DNA of 38,794 bases from an uncultured Oscillospiraceae bacterium (GTDB lineage Bacteria; Bacillota; Clostridia; Oscillospirales; Oscillospiraceae), in the NCBI GenBank assembly GCA_934645175.1, contig CAKUDE010000021.1, forward strand, positions 1 to 38,794. Direction: 5' to 3'. The notes beneath the pieces are model-generated. The model was not told where the DNA came from. It saw only the letters and a program-made list of their open reading frames with translations, and did not search any database. The translations under genes were made by a program, and so were the position numbers. How positions within the stretch are numbered: the stretch's first letter is position 1; each line of letters starts with the position of its first letter. Of this stretch, positions 9,006 through 17,501 are shown piece after piece.

Positions 9006-9173
9006 TTCGACATATTCAATCACGGATCGCGGAAAAGCGCCAGCATTTTCGTCCGTCATTTTTCGACAGCAAAAAGGTAATTCTTTCCTTTTCTCCCATT
9101 TCTTCGCCCTTGTTTCGCTTTTTCTGTCGAATTTCTTGACTTTTCATCCCATAGAGGTGCAAATCCTGTCGAA
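9006..9173 (-). promoter_or_regulatory. Cluster of four Spo0A-box sequences
   Basis: The 7-mer TGTCGAA, the core of the Spo0A binding site, occurs four times without mismatch in 168 bp: on the minus strand at 9006-9012 and 9062-9068, on the plus strand at 9125-9131 and 9167-9173. By chance about 0.02 would be expected in this length on both strands. The rightmost pair faces the end of the M16C gene; the pair nearest the DUF6514-like gene reads in its direction. I cannot identify the promoter itself with confidence. Confidence 0.65.
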
Positions 9174-9182
9174 CGAAAGAAG

Positions 9183-9205
9183 AAGGCTCTCCAAAGGAGA
9201 GCCTT
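9183..9205 (-). terminator. Hairpin after the M16C peptidase gene
   Basis: Perfect 10-bp stem AAGGCTCTCC/GGAGAGCCTT (9183-9192, 9196-9205) with a 3-nt loop. On the minus strand it is followed by CTTCTTTCG, a weak T-rich tail, so it is a plausible but not strong terminator for the operon ending at 9227. Confidence 0.6.
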
Positions 9206-9226
9206 CCGAAAGAATCAATCAGAATT

Positions 9227-12118
9227 TCAAATTGTGTAAACCGTGAGCTTTTCCTCCTCGCAGCGATCGACAAGCTCTTTTCCGCCGACGATGCAAACGG
9301 AAGCATCCTGCGCAACCTTTTCGATCAGGTCGGCATAGGGGCGCAGCCCTTCGGTCGTCGTGGACAGCAGCTCGCGGCGCGTGCGGCAGAGATCCTCGTA
9401 GCCGACTCCGCTGAGGTAATTTCCACCGGCAGCGGCAGCCTCGGCGTTCGGAGAACGCAGCGGCTCGGTATTGGAGATTGCACCGATAAGCATCTGCTCG
9501 ATATCTTCCCCGCGGTCGCACAGCCCGCGCAGGAACTCCGCGGTACGGCGGAAAACATTCAGCGATCTCTGCGGATCCGGATCGCGGTAGGAGTGGAAGC
9601 CAACATCGCCGCCGCCCGTTGCATAGCAGCCGGTGCCGTAAGCACCGCCCTGCACACGAACCTCGTTCCACAGGTAGTGATAGGTCAACAGGTGCGACAA
9701 AGCGACCATCGTGCCGTCCGTCTGCCGCCCGAAACGATTCAGATTCGATCCAAAGAAGCTGTAGGAAATTCCGGCGGGAATCACGATGGCTTCGCGCAGG
9801 TGCTGCTCGCGCGGCCATGTGGCGTTGACCTCAACCGCCTCACCCGCAGGAAGCATCGCGCGCAAGTCCGCAAAGTCCTTTTCCTCCATTTTACCGGAAA
9901 GTGCGAACACAGCGCGACTTGACGCGACGGTGCAGTCCCGCAGCTCCTCCATCGTAGCTGCAAGGGATGCAAAGCGGTTGTCAAAGTCCGCAGAAAGCTC
10001 CTTGAGCCACAGATAGTCGCTGTAGCCGCGAATATTCTCGTCGGCAAGGCCGGTAGCCGAGCAGCCGGAGGCGACACGAAGGCGTGCAAAAAGGTTACCC
10101 TGCGCAACAAGGCTCTGACGCATGGAAAGCTCTTCCTGTGCAAGGATCTCTCCGATACGCTCCTTGTCGCGGAGATCGGTCTCCAAAAGAACTTCGGTCA
10201 TCAATTCAAATGCCTTGGGCAGCTTCTCCTCCAGAACGGAGAAACTCGCCCGAAGATAAGGCGCACAGTGCTCCGTATCATCGCGTCGACCCGTCACGAC
10301 CAGATCAAAGCGAAGCGAGCCGAGATTGGCCTTGATCTCCTGTTGAAGCGTCTTCAGGTCGTGGCGCCGGGTCGGAAGATCGCCCAACAGCTCCGTCAGG
10401 AAGGACGCAGCAGACAGCTCCTGAAGTCCGACCTGGCCGAGCGCAAAATATGTATGCAGATAGACAATTCCCTCTGCCGTGGCCGGCGTACGCACAACGG
10501 TAAAGCCGTCATAATTGAGGACTTCATAAGGCAATGCCTCAGGCTGCTCCGGCACATCCGTCAGATGCAGGCACGGAATCGTTGCTTTGGCATCCGCCGT
10601 ATCCTCGGACTGCTGCCATGCAACAAGCTGCTCGTTCATCTTCACCGTTTCGTTGATCTGTTCGTTCGTCCAGCCCGCCTTGGCCTCATGCAGCCGCTCA
10701 TTTTCTTTTGCCGAGCGCTCCGCGCCCAACGTGTTCGACGGAACAACGCGCAGCTCGGCAGTGTGCTCGTCGTCCAACAGTGCATCACGCAGCAGCGTCT
10801 CAAAATAATCGCTGTTAAGCGCCTCGTGCAGCGCGATAAAATGCTCCTTGAGCATCAGCGGAGCCATCGGATCGCCGCCGTAGAGCCACGAATCCAGCGC
10901 GCGCAAACCGATAATCAGTCCGGACGGCTCCTGACGCTCACGATAGCGGAATTCCTGACGGTTCAGCACGGCCTCAATGGCTCGTTTATCCAGACCTTTT
11001 TCCAAAAGCGTCTCCAATGCCTCGCGGACGGCAGCCTTCAGCTCATCAAACTTGCTCTCCTCCATATCGCTCGCGTGCAGTATAAGCTCCGGCTGCAGAA
11101 TGCCGTCAAGCAGAGAAAGCTCCAGCTCCTTGGCAAGGCCGCGCTTCAGGATCTCGCGCTTGAGCGGCGCATCATTGGAGCCGGCCAGATAGTCGCACAG
11201 CGCATCGAGCGCCAGCAGACGGCGCTGCTCATCGAAGCGGGCCACGGTTTTACCGAGCACGTAATGCGCCTTGCCCGCAGGCTCCTCGTCCGGAGCGATC
11301 TCATAGCGTATGGTGCTATGCGCGCCCTTGATCTCCGGTTGGAACTCCAGCTTGAAATCCGGCGCCTGATAATCGTATTTTGACAGGTATTCCGCATCGA
11401 TATACTCCAAAACACGATCGATCTGTACGCTGCCGTCGAGGAAAATACGCGAATTCGAGGGGTGGTAGAAGCGGCGGTGCGTGTTGATGAACTGCTCATA
11501 GGTCAGCTCGGGAATATGTTCGGGGTCGCCGCCGGAAACAAAGCGGTAGGGAGTATCCGGGAACAACAGGCGGAACATTTCATTGCTGATCACGGACTCA
11601 ACATCCGAGAAGGCGCCCTTCATTTCATTGAACACAACACCCTTATAGATCGGGTCGGCCTTGGGATCGGTCAGCTCATAGTGCCATCCTTCCTGGCGGA
11701 AGATGTCGGGATTCGTGTAGATCGCGGGCTGGAATACGGCGTCGAGGTAGACCTGCACGAGGTTCATAAAGTCCGCGTCGTTGCGGCTGCAAACGGGATA
11801 GCATGTCTTGTCGGGATAGGTAATCGCATTGAGGAAGGTGTTCAGCGAGCCCTTGAGCAGATCCACAAACGGTTCCTTAGTGGGGTATTTCTTCGAGCCG
11901 TTAAGCACGGAGTGCTCCAGAATGTGGAACACGCCCGTATCGTCCTCCGGAAGCGTCTGGAATGCGATGCAGAAGGTTTTGTTTTTCTCGTCGCGCTTGG
12001 TCCAAAGAAGGCTGGCGCCGGTTTTCACATGGCGCATTTCGATGGCTTCGGCTCCAATTTCATCGATCTGTCGGATCCGTGTAACTTCAAAGCCGTGCAG
12101 GATTTGTCCGATGTTCAT
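9227..12118 (-). CDS. M16C zinc metallopeptidase (PreP/insulinase-like)
   Basis: A 963-residue peptidase of the presequence-protease (M16C) subfamily, which folds as a closed chamber and degrades peptides left over from protein turnover or signal peptides. The inverted zinc motif HILEH is at residues 65-69 and the third ligand is likely Glu165 in VVFNEMKGAFSD. Length matches full M16C proteins with both the active and inactive halves, and there is no signal peptide, so it is cytoplasmic. GGAGGAAG precedes the ATG at 12118. It follows pepD after 93 nt and is the last gene of the DUF2207-yfbR-pepD unit; with pepD it makes a peptide-recycling pair. The specific substrates are not known. Confidence 0.9.
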   Translation of the reverse strand: MNIGQILHGFEVTRIRQIDEIGAEAIEMRHVKTGASLLWTKRDEKNKTFCIAFQTLPEDDTGVFHILEHSVLNGSKKYPTKEPFVDLLKGSLNTFLNAITYPDKTCYPVCSRNDADFMNLVQVYLDAVFQPAIYTNPDIFRQEGWHYELTDPKADPIYKGVVFNEMKGAFSDVESVISNEMFRLLFPDTPYRFVSGGDPEHIPELTYEQFINTHRRFYHPSNSRIFLDGSVQIDRVLEYIDAEYLSKYDYQAPDFKLEFQPEIKGAHSTIRYEIAPDEEPAGKAHYVLGKTVARFDEQRRLLALDALCDYLAGSNDAPLKREILKRGLAKELELSLLDGILQPELILHASDMEESKFDELKAAVREALETLLEKGLDKRAIEAVLNRQEFRYRERQEPSGLIIGLRALDSWLYGGDPMAPLMLKEHFIALHEALNSDYFETLLRDALLDDEHTAELRVVPSNTLGAERSAKENERLHEAKAGWTNEQINETVKMNEQLVAWQQSEDTADAKATIPCLHLTDVPEQPEALPYEVLNYDGFTVVRTPATAEGIVYLHTYFALGQVGLQELSAASFLTELLGDLPTRRHDLKTLQQEIKANLGSLRFDLVVTGRRDDTEHCAPYLRASFSVLEEKLPKAFELMTEVLLETDLRDKERIGEILAQEELSMRQSLVAQGNLFARLRVASGCSATGLADENIRGYSDYLWLKELSADFDNRFASLAATMEELRDCTVASSRAVFALSGKMEEKDFADLRAMLPAGEAVEVNATWPREQHLREAIVIPAGISYSFFGSNLNRFGRQTDGTMVALSHLLTYHYLWNEVRVQGGAYGTGCYATGGGDVGFHSYRDPDPQRSLNVFRRTAEFLRGLCDRGEDIEQMLIGAISNTEPLRSPNAEAAAAGGNYLSGVGYEDLCRTRRELLSTTTEGLRPYADLIEKVAQDASVCIVGGKELVDRCEEEKLTVYTI

Positions 12119-12211
12119 ATTCTTCCTCCGATATTTATTCTATTATGTTTTCATTCAGCAAGGTCATGTGTGCACAGGGAAGCTTCTCTCAAAGCCACCG
12201 CAGGCAGCGCC

Positions 12212-13642
12212 TTACAGCGCCTCGAGAATCTTGCACAGATAGTCCCATGTCCGCCCGGCAGAGGCGATATCGAGCTTTTCGCGGCTGGTATGGATGTCCC
12301 GCATCTTCGGGCCGAAGGAAACGGCATCGAGTCCCGGCAGACGATCGCTGAAAATCCCACATTCCAGGCCGGCATGAATGGCCTCCACCACAGGGGTCGA
12401 ACCGTAAAGTGTCCGGTACGTCTCAACCATCACGTCGCGCAGACGCGAGTTCTCGCGATATTCCCATGCCGGATACTCGCCGGACTGCTTATATGCTGCG
12501 CCGAAACGGTCGGCAATCCCACGCATCTCGCCGAGCAACACCTCTTTTTCGGAATTGACTGAGCTGCGAACGGAGAAGGTTGCGCGAAGCGTATCGCCCT
12601 CCGCGGCAACGATTCCAAGGTTCAACGAGGTCTGTACCAATCCTTCAATCGCATGGCTCATCGACTGAATGCCGTTCGGCAGTGCGTTGAGCAGAGCGAG
12701 CACCGCCGCCGAGGCCTCCGCCGTCAGCGCGGGTGTATCACAAGAAAACGCCTCCACAACAAAGCGCACTTCGCGCTCCTGCGGCGGCAGAGCCTTACGC
12801 AGCTCCGGCAGGCGTTCAAACAGCTCCGCAGCAATCTTTGCGGCGGCAGAAGTACGGAGCACGGCGTAGGCCTCGCGCGGGATCGCATTATCCTGACTGC
12901 CGCCTCCGATACCGATCAGGTTGACCGGCAGCTTCTCAAGCCACTTAGCCAGCAGCTTATTGGCATTGGCGCGACCCTTGTTGATCTCCACGCCGCTGTG
13001 GCCGCCGGTCAATCCGCAGACACTCACGCGCAGGCAGTCTTCCTCACACGCCTTCGTCTCGCGTGTCAACGGCAGTCGCAGCGTAACACGCGCACCGCCG
13101 GCGCAGCTCACGGTCAAAACGCCTTCATCCTCGGAATCGCAGTTGATGAGCGTGCGGCCGGACAACAACGCGCAGTCAAGTGCATCCGCACCGAGCATAC
13201 CGACCTCCTCATCAACGGTAAAAACGACCTCCAACGGCGGATGCTTCAGCTCCTTCGAATCGAGCAGAGCAAGCCCATAAGCCACGGCAATACCGTCGTC
13301 CCCGCCAAGCGTGGTCCCCTCGGCGTAGATTGAAGTACCGTCATGCTTCAGACGCAGGCCGTCGTGAAGAAAATCGATGTCGCAGCCGGGATCCTTCTCG
13401 CAGACCATGTCCAGGTGCCCCTGCAAAATGACCGTGGGATGATCCTCATAGCCGGGGCTTGCAGGCTTGTAGATCACGACATTATTGCTTGCGTCCTGCA
13501 CATAACGCAAGCCGCGCTCGCGTGCAAATGCAACGCAGTAATCCGAGATCTGTTTTGTGTTGTGCGAGCCGTGCGGAATCGCGCAAAGCTCCTCAAAGAA
13601 ATACAGCGGCGCCTCCGGGCGCAAGCCTTCCAATACGCGCAT
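12212..13642 (-). CDS. pepD: Aminoacyl-histidine dipeptidase (PepD, M20 family)
   Basis: PepD hydrolyses Xaa-His and other dipeptides in the cytoplasm. The 476-residue product keeps the di-zinc site of the M20 family: His76 in LQGHLDMV, Asp115 in TLGGDDG, Glu145-Glu146 in DEEVG (catalytic base and ligand) and Asp169 in NCDSED. Size and motif order match Escherichia coli PepD. The frame extends upstream to 13792, but the ribosome binding site TTAGGAGGT before the ATG at 13642 and the family start LRPEAPLYFFEELCAIPH set the start. It begins 31 nt after the yfbR stop and is very probably cotranscribed with it. Confidence 0.92.
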   Translation of the reverse strand: MRVLEGLRPEAPLYFFEELCAIPHGSHNTKQISDYCVAFARERGLRYVQDASNNVVIYKPASPGYEDHPTVILQGHLDMVCEKDPGCDIDFLHDGLRLKHDGTSIYAEGTTLGGDDGIAVAYGLALLDSKELKHPPLEVVFTVDEEVGMLGADALDCALLSGRTLINCDSEDEGVLTVSCAGGARVTLRLPLTRETKACEEDCLRVSVCGLTGGHSGVEINKGRANANKLLAKWLEKLPVNLIGIGGGSQDNAIPREAYAVLRTSAAAKIAAELFERLPELRKALPPQEREVRFVVEAFSCDTPALTAEASAAVLALLNALPNGIQSMSHAIEGLVQTSLNLGIVAAEGDTLRATFSVRSSVNSEKEVLLGEMRGIADRFGAAYKQSGEYPAWEYRENSRLRDVMVETYRTLYGSTPVVEAIHAGLECGIFSDRLPGLDAVSFGPKMRDIHTSREKLDIASAGRTWDYLCKILEAL

Positions 13643-13673
13643 GGGGATACCTCCTAAAATATATAAAGTGTTT

Positions 13674-14252
13674 TTACTCCAATTGGTCGAGATCCTTGGC
13701 AAAGCTCGGCAGACAATGCTCCATAAACCAGTCCAATTCCGGCAGACGCATTTGCTCCAACGCTGCGCGGGTCTGCGCGGCGGCGGACTCAAATTCGGAA
13801 TTCCCCGCTTTCAGTTCCTCGATGCATTTGATATGTGCCGAGAGCTTGTCGGCCGCTTTGACGATATCATGAACCGTCGGGTCATCCTCATAGACCAGCG
13901 GCGCATAGCTCTCACGCAGCTCCGGCGGCAGCAGCTCCAGAAGCTTTGTCCCGCTGATGCGCTCGACCTGCTTGTATGCCCGTTTGATCTCGGGGTTGTA
14001 GTACTTGATCGGCGTAGGCAGATCGCCCGTCAGGATCTCCGAGGCATCGTGGAACAGCGCAGCCGTCGCCGCTCGTTCCGGGTCGGCAGACAGACCGAGA
14101 ATGTCGCGCCGGATAAGCGCCAACCCGTGCGCCAATACGGCGACCATATGACTGTGCTCCTGGATGTTTTCGGAAAAAGTATTTCGCATCAATCCCCAGC
14201 GCGTAATATAGCGCATTCGGGAAATGAGCGCATAAAAGCGGTATTCGTCCAT
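13674..14252 (-). CDS. yfbR: 5'-deoxynucleotidase YfbR (HD domain)
   Basis: YfbR dephosphorylates deoxyribonucleoside 5'-monophosphates, helping to balance dNTP pools. The 192-residue protein aligns closely with E. coli YfbR from the first residues (RWGLMRN, ENIQEHS, LFHDASEILTGDLPTP, IKCIEELKAGN). The metal-binding HD residues fall at the same numbers as in the E. coli enzyme: His33, His68 and Asp69; a downstream Asp is in VKAADKLSAH. The start has AAAGGAGAT six bases upstream, overlapping the 3' end of the preceding membrane protein gene, so translation is coupled. It lies between a DUF2207-like gene and pepD. Confidence 0.93.
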   Translation of the reverse strand: MDEYRFYALISRMRYITRWGLMRNTFSENIQEHSHMVAVLAHGLALIRRDILGLSADPERAATAALFHDASEILTGDLPTPIKYYNPEIKRAYKQVERISGTKLLELLPPELRESYAPLVYEDDPTVHDIVKAADKLSAHIKCIEELKAGNSEFESAAAQTRAALEQMRLPELDWFMEHCLPSFAKDLDQLE

Positions 14253-14255
14253 CGG

Positions 14256-15962
14256 TTATCTCCTTTTTCTCACGACGGCTGGGGAACGGCGTACAATAAC
14301 GCGGCGCGGTGCGCGCATGGTGTTCATGCACTCGGCATAAAGCCGATAAAACTCCTCCGCCGTTTTCGGCGCCGCACGTTCGTCCGTCAGCCATGGGCAG
14401 GGGCCGAGTCTGCGGCTGCCGAAGCGCCGCGCAAAGGCAGCGCCCACACCAAGCTGCTCGGCAAAGGGTAAGAGGCGGTAGAAGTACTGTCCGTCGCGCG
14501 ACAGGAGCGGAAAAAGCTCTTCCTGCGGTGCGCTGCGAAGGAAGCGTCTCAGTCCGAGAAGACTGCGCAGCGAATCCATACCTGCCCGGCTTCGGCGGCC
14601 GCCGAACATCGTGGCAAAGCCGCAGAAGCATTGCAGGAGCAGATTCAGCAGCATATAGCCCGTACAGCCCGCGCGATTTGCCAACAGCACAAGCGCAGCC
14701 GAAAAAATGACACCCGTCAATATCGGCACAAGCCTGCGCCGGCGCAGGAGCGACGCGGCGCCCTCCTGCACAAAAAAGCACAATACCGTCAGCGCAGCGG
14801 CAGACAGAATCAGATAAACATAGCGCAGAGTTCCGGCCGTCTGCAATCGCAAATCCGCCGTCATCAGGCAGACGATTGCGCCGCCGATCAACCCCAGCAG
14901 GCGGACGATACGCGGATTTCCGCTCTTCGGCAGGAACATACGATGCAGCCACGAAGCCCGAACAAAGGGCGCGCCGTGCGCAACCGCGCTCCGGAAGGCC
15001 TCGCCGGGCACCTGGAGCGTCCGTCCTCCGCTGCCGAACAGGCTGCGAAACAGCTTGCGCTCGGACGCCTTGCGTTCGTTGCCCATCTGCATACACGGTG
15101 TAATGAGCAGTCTGCCGTTCTTTGTACGATGTATGGTCAGGTAGCCGAGGTTGCCCCAGTGCGCAAGCATTGCAGGGATATCCGGTTCACGACCGAACAT
15201 ACGGCAAGAGATCTCCCCCGCCGTAGCCTCCATATCGGGAGTACGTTCCTTCGACGGCAGGAAAAACGGATTTCTCAGCCGAAGCGCCCAGTAAACGACG
15301 CAAAGCAGAAGTGCAGCGAAAAAAAGCCAGCGAATCGATGCAATCAAATTTCCCGGACGCTGTGACAGATCAAAGCTCCCTGCCGCAAACTGCAGTCGGA
15401 ACGACATCGTTTCTCTATCATAAAGCGGCGTATTGCAGCGCACCTTCAGCTGCGTCCCGTTTCGTTCAATCGTCAGGTAATTATCGATCACTTCTCCGTG
15501 GTAGCCGCTCGTCCAGACCGGCAGATGCGTTACCTCTACGGGAAACTCCGCGCTCATCTCATAGGAACGTATCGGATACTCCCATCCCACGCCGGGAAGG
15601 TCTACGGAAAAGCGCTGCCCCTCGCCGCTTTGCGCTACACAGCCGGTCAGCCGATAGCTGACCAGAAAGGTCTGACGGCCGGTCAGTCCGCCGCCGTCGA
15701 TCCGCAGACAGGTGATTCCGTCAACACGCTGCGTGCTGTAGCTCCGGCCGGAAAGAGTGATCTGTGACGCGTCTTTCCCGAGCGGAACAAAAAGGTACTC
15801 CGGAGCCTGTGTAAAGTCAATCACGGCAGTCAGGGTAACGACGCACGAGCCGTCGGACTCGACACGCAGCGCATAGCTCAGCGAATCAATCTCCGTGTCC
15901 GCAGCGGACACGGCGGTAAACAGTGCCGCAACGCACAAAATCGCGATCAGGCATCGGCGCAT
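14256..15962 (-). CDS. DUF2207-like secreted-domain membrane protein
   Basis: A 568-residue membrane protein with a cleavable-looking signal peptide (residues 1-20, ending VSAADT), an extracytoplasmic beta-rich domain at about 22-205 of the DUF2207 type, a TM helix at about 209-228, a cytoplasmic part (SCRMFGREPDIPAMLAHWGN begins a winged-helix-like segment), a group of TM helices between about 350 and 445, and a basic, Arg-rich C-terminus. LLPFAEQLGVGAAFARRFG near the end is the sort of motif seen in DUF2207 proteins. Function is unknown. GGGGGAGGGGG precedes the ATG. It heads an operon with yfbR, pepD and the M16C peptidase, and its promoter has a Spo0A-box in the spacer. Confidence 0.7.
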   Translation of the reverse strand: MRRCLIAILCVAALFTAVSAADTEIDSLSYALRVESDGSCVVTLTAVIDFTQAPEYLFVPLGKDASQITLSGRSYSTQRVDGITCLRIDGGGLTGRQTFLVSYRLTGCVAQSGEGQRFSVDLPGVGWEYPIRSYEMSAEFPVEVTHLPVWTSGYHGEVIDNYLTIERNGTQLKVRCNTPLYDRETMSFRLQFAAGSFDLSQRPGNLIASIRWLFFAALLLCVVYWALRLRNPFFLPSKERTPDMEATAGEISCRMFGREPDIPAMLAHWGNLGYLTIHRTKNGRLLITPCMQMGNERKASERKLFRSLFGSGGRTLQVPGEAFRSAVAHGAPFVRASWLHRMFLPKSGNPRIVRLLGLIGGAIVCLMTADLRLQTAGTLRYVYLILSAAALTVLCFFVQEGAASLLRRRRLVPILTGVIFSAALVLLANRAGCTGYMLLNLLLQCFCGFATMFGGRRSRAGMDSLRSLLGLRRFLRSAPQEELFPLLSRDGQYFYRLLPFAEQLGVGAAFARRFGSRRLGPCPWLTDERAAPKTAEEFYRLYAECMNTMRAPRRVIVRRSPAVVRKRR

Positions 15963-15991
15963 GGAATCCCCCTCCCCCGTTTGTTATATTT

Positions 15992-16020
15992 ATCTTAGCA
16001 TATCCCTGTCGAAAATGCAA
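15992..16020 (-). promoter_or_regulatory. Sigma-A promoter with Spo0A-box in the spacer
   Basis: On the minus strand TTGCAT (16015-16020), a 17-bp spacer and TAAGAT (15992-15997), 30 bp before the DUF2207-like gene. The spacer contains a perfect Spo0A box (plus-strand TGTCGAA, 16007-16013), a position that would suit repression. Confidence 0.65.
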
Positions 16021-16070
16021 CCGTCATAGCAGCTTCAGGGCGACTTTTCCAGTCCCGAGTCTGCGTTCAG

Positions 16071-16101
16071 AAAAAGAAGCACCCGCTGCCGGGTGCTTCT
16101 T
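16071..16101 (-). terminator. Second terminator downstream of tRNA-Arg
   Basis: A perfect 11-bp stem (16074-16084 with 16091-16101, loop GCTGCC) ends on the minus strand in TTCTTTTTCTG. It lies 13 bases beyond another terminator, giving a tandem pair between the tRNA and the DUF2207 promoter. Confidence 0.7.
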
Positions 16102-16113
16102 CCCTGAGCCCTT

Positions 16114-16152
16114 AAAAACAAAATCGGTAAGCGTCGAAAGACACTTACCGAT
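16114..16152 (-). terminator. Intrinsic terminator of tRNA-Arg
   Basis: Stem of 13 bp with one G-U pair (16123-16135 with 16140-16152), loop TTTC on the minus strand, followed by TTTGTTTTT. It begins three bases after the encoded CCA of the tRNA. Confidence 0.85.
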
Positions 16153-16155
16153 CTT

Positions 16156-16232
16156 TGGTACGCCGGAAGGGACTCGAACCCCCGACCTACTGGTTCGTAG
16201 CCAGTCACTCTATCCAACTGAGCTACCGGCGC
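16156..16232 (-). tRNA. tRNA-Arg, anticodon ACG
   Basis: A 77-nt cloverleaf read on the minus strand: acceptor GCGCCGG pairing with CCGGCGT, D-arm GCTCAGTTGGATAGAGT, anticodon stem ACTGG/CCAGT with loop CTACGAA, T-loop TTCGAGT, discriminator A and an encoded CCA. The anticodon ACG reads CGN arginine codons after A34 is changed to inosine. The first acceptor pair is a G-U and the T-stem has two G-U pairs, slightly weaker than usual but compatible with function. It has its own promoter and terminator. Confidence 0.95.
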
Positions 16233-16257
16233 ATACCCACGCCCAAGGCGCTCCAGT

Positions 16258-16286
16258 ATATTAGCACAGGCCGCCCCAAAATGCAA
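16258..16286 (-). promoter_or_regulatory. Promoter of tRNA-Arg
   Basis: On the minus strand TTGCAT (16281-16286), 17-bp spacer, TAATAT (16258-16263), placing the start about 20 bases before the mature tRNA. Confidence 0.75.
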
Positions 16287-16335
16287 GCCCTTTTTTAAAA
16301 TTTTTTCAACTTTTTTTCGCAGGGACACCCTGCGC

Positions 16336-16364
16336 TTGACAAATTTCATTTATTCTGATAGGAT
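16336..16364 (+). promoter_or_regulatory. Sigma-A promoter of the TraB-family lipoprotein gene
   Basis: TTGACA (16336-16341), a 17-bp spacer and TAGGAT (16359-16364), about 39 bases before the start codon. Confidence 0.75.
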
Positions 16365-16402
16365 ATGTGCATCCCGATAACTTCAAAAAGGAAGGGTTTT
16401 TC

Positions 16403-17452
16403 ATGAAAATCAGAATTATTTCCCTGTTTTTAGCGCTCGTCATGGCCGTTTCTCTGGTCGCCTGCACAGGGCAGACCGACAAAACGGAGCCGACGCCCTC
16501 CGCATCGACCGAACCATCCACTGCCGTTCCGACGGAGCCTACGGCCGAGCCGTCCACAGTGCCGCCGACGGAGAGCACCGCGCCGACGGAACCACCCACT
16601 ACGGCAGACACTCCCCTGTTCTGGAGCGTCAGCCGCGACGGAACGGACTGCAATTTTTATTTGCTCGGTTCCATTCATGTCAGCGACGGCATCATTTATC
16701 CGCAGAAGCTGCTCGACGCCTATGACGCCTGCGAGGCCGTTGCCGTAGAGTCCGATGTAATCGCTCTGGAGGACGACTACACGGCAATGGTGGAAATGAT
16801 GAAGCTCATGCTCTATACCGACGGTTCCAAAATCTACGATCACATTGACTCGGAGCTTTACGAAGCGGCAAAAGCACTCTTGCAGTCTCACAACCTGTAT
16901 AATACCGCCTTCGACTACTACATTCCGATTTTCTGGTCACAGCTTATCGAAAACGCATTGCTTGCCGACACGGCATATTCATCAGATGCCGGAGTGGATC
17001 GCCACTTCCTGATGCTGGCCAAGCAGGCCGGAAAGGAAATTCTGGAGGTTGAGGAGTATCTGGATGTCTACACCGGACTTGCCGGTCTTTCGCAGACGAC
17101 GCAGGCCGTGATTCTCGGCCAGAGCGTCGCACCGGATTATCAGGACTCCTACGGTGATAGCGTTGGACTGCTTCTTGAGGCATGGAAGCGCGGTAACCTT
17201 GAGGAGCTTGAGTCCCTGATCTTCGGCAGTAACGGCGAAGCCGTCAGCGAAGCGGAGCAGCGCGCCGCCGAGGAGTACAACAAGATGCTCCTGACGGACC
17301 GCAACAGGAAAATGGTTCAGGCCGCCGTGGAGTACCTCGAAGCGGGAAAGAGCGTCTTCTATGTCGTCGGCCTTGCGCATATGCTCGGCGAAGACGGTAT
17401 TGTCGCCCAGCTCACGGAGCTCGGCTACACCGTCACTCCCGTCACCTACTAA
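16403..17452 (+). CDS. TraB/GumN-family lipoprotein
   Basis: A 349-residue exported lipoprotein with signal peptide and lipobox (SLVAC, Cys21), a Thr/Pro/Glu-rich linker at about 25-68, and a TraB/GumN (PrgY-like) domain to the end. The two conserved family motifs are present: LLGSIHVSD near residue 93 (GxxH) and VVGLAHMLGEDG near the C-terminus (GxxHxxG). In related proteins these form a metal-dependent, possibly peptidase-like active site facing outward; biochemical function in bacteria is not settled. The frame opens at 16367, but the AAGGAAGGG ribosome binding site and signal peptide place the start at 16403. It is a single-gene unit with its own promoter and terminator. Confidence 0.88.
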   Translation: MKIRIISLFLALVMAVSLVACTGQTDKTEPTPSASTEPSTAVPTEPTAEPSTVPPTESTAPTEPPTTADTPLFWSVSRDGTDCNFYLLGSIHVSDGIIYPQKLLDAYDACEAVAVESDVIALEDDYTAMVEMMKLMLYTDGSKIYDHIDSELYEAAKALLQSHNLYNTAFDYYIPIFWSQLIENALLADTAYSSDAGVDRHFLMLAKQAGKEILEVEEYLDVYTGLAGLSQTTQAVILGQSVAPDYQDSYGDSVGLLLEAWKRGNLEELESLIFGSNGEAVSEAEQRAAEEYNKMLLTDRNRKMVQAAVEYLEAGKSVFYVVGLAHMLGEDGIVAQLTELGYTVTPVTY

Positions 17453-17463
17453 AATCACAGACA

Positions 17464-17498
17464 AACAGCAGTCTCTCCGCCGGAGAGGCTGCTGTTTT
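17464..17498. terminator. Terminator between convergent TraB and U32 genes
   Basis: A 15-bp stem with one G-U pair (17464-17478 with 17482-17496, loop GCC), followed by TTTT on the plus strand and a T-rich flank (TTTGTCTG) on the minus strand. It can serve both genes. Confidence 0.8.
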
Positions 17499-17501
17499 GC
17501 A

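Noticed and set aside
9016..9315. 99-codon minus-strand frame between DUF6514 and M16C
   Set aside because: Overlaps the M16C 3' end out of frame, crosses its terminator hairpin and lacks a ribosome binding site.
10268..11383. 371-codon plus-strand frame opposite the M16C gene
   Set aside because: Antisense shadow without start signals or recognisable domains.
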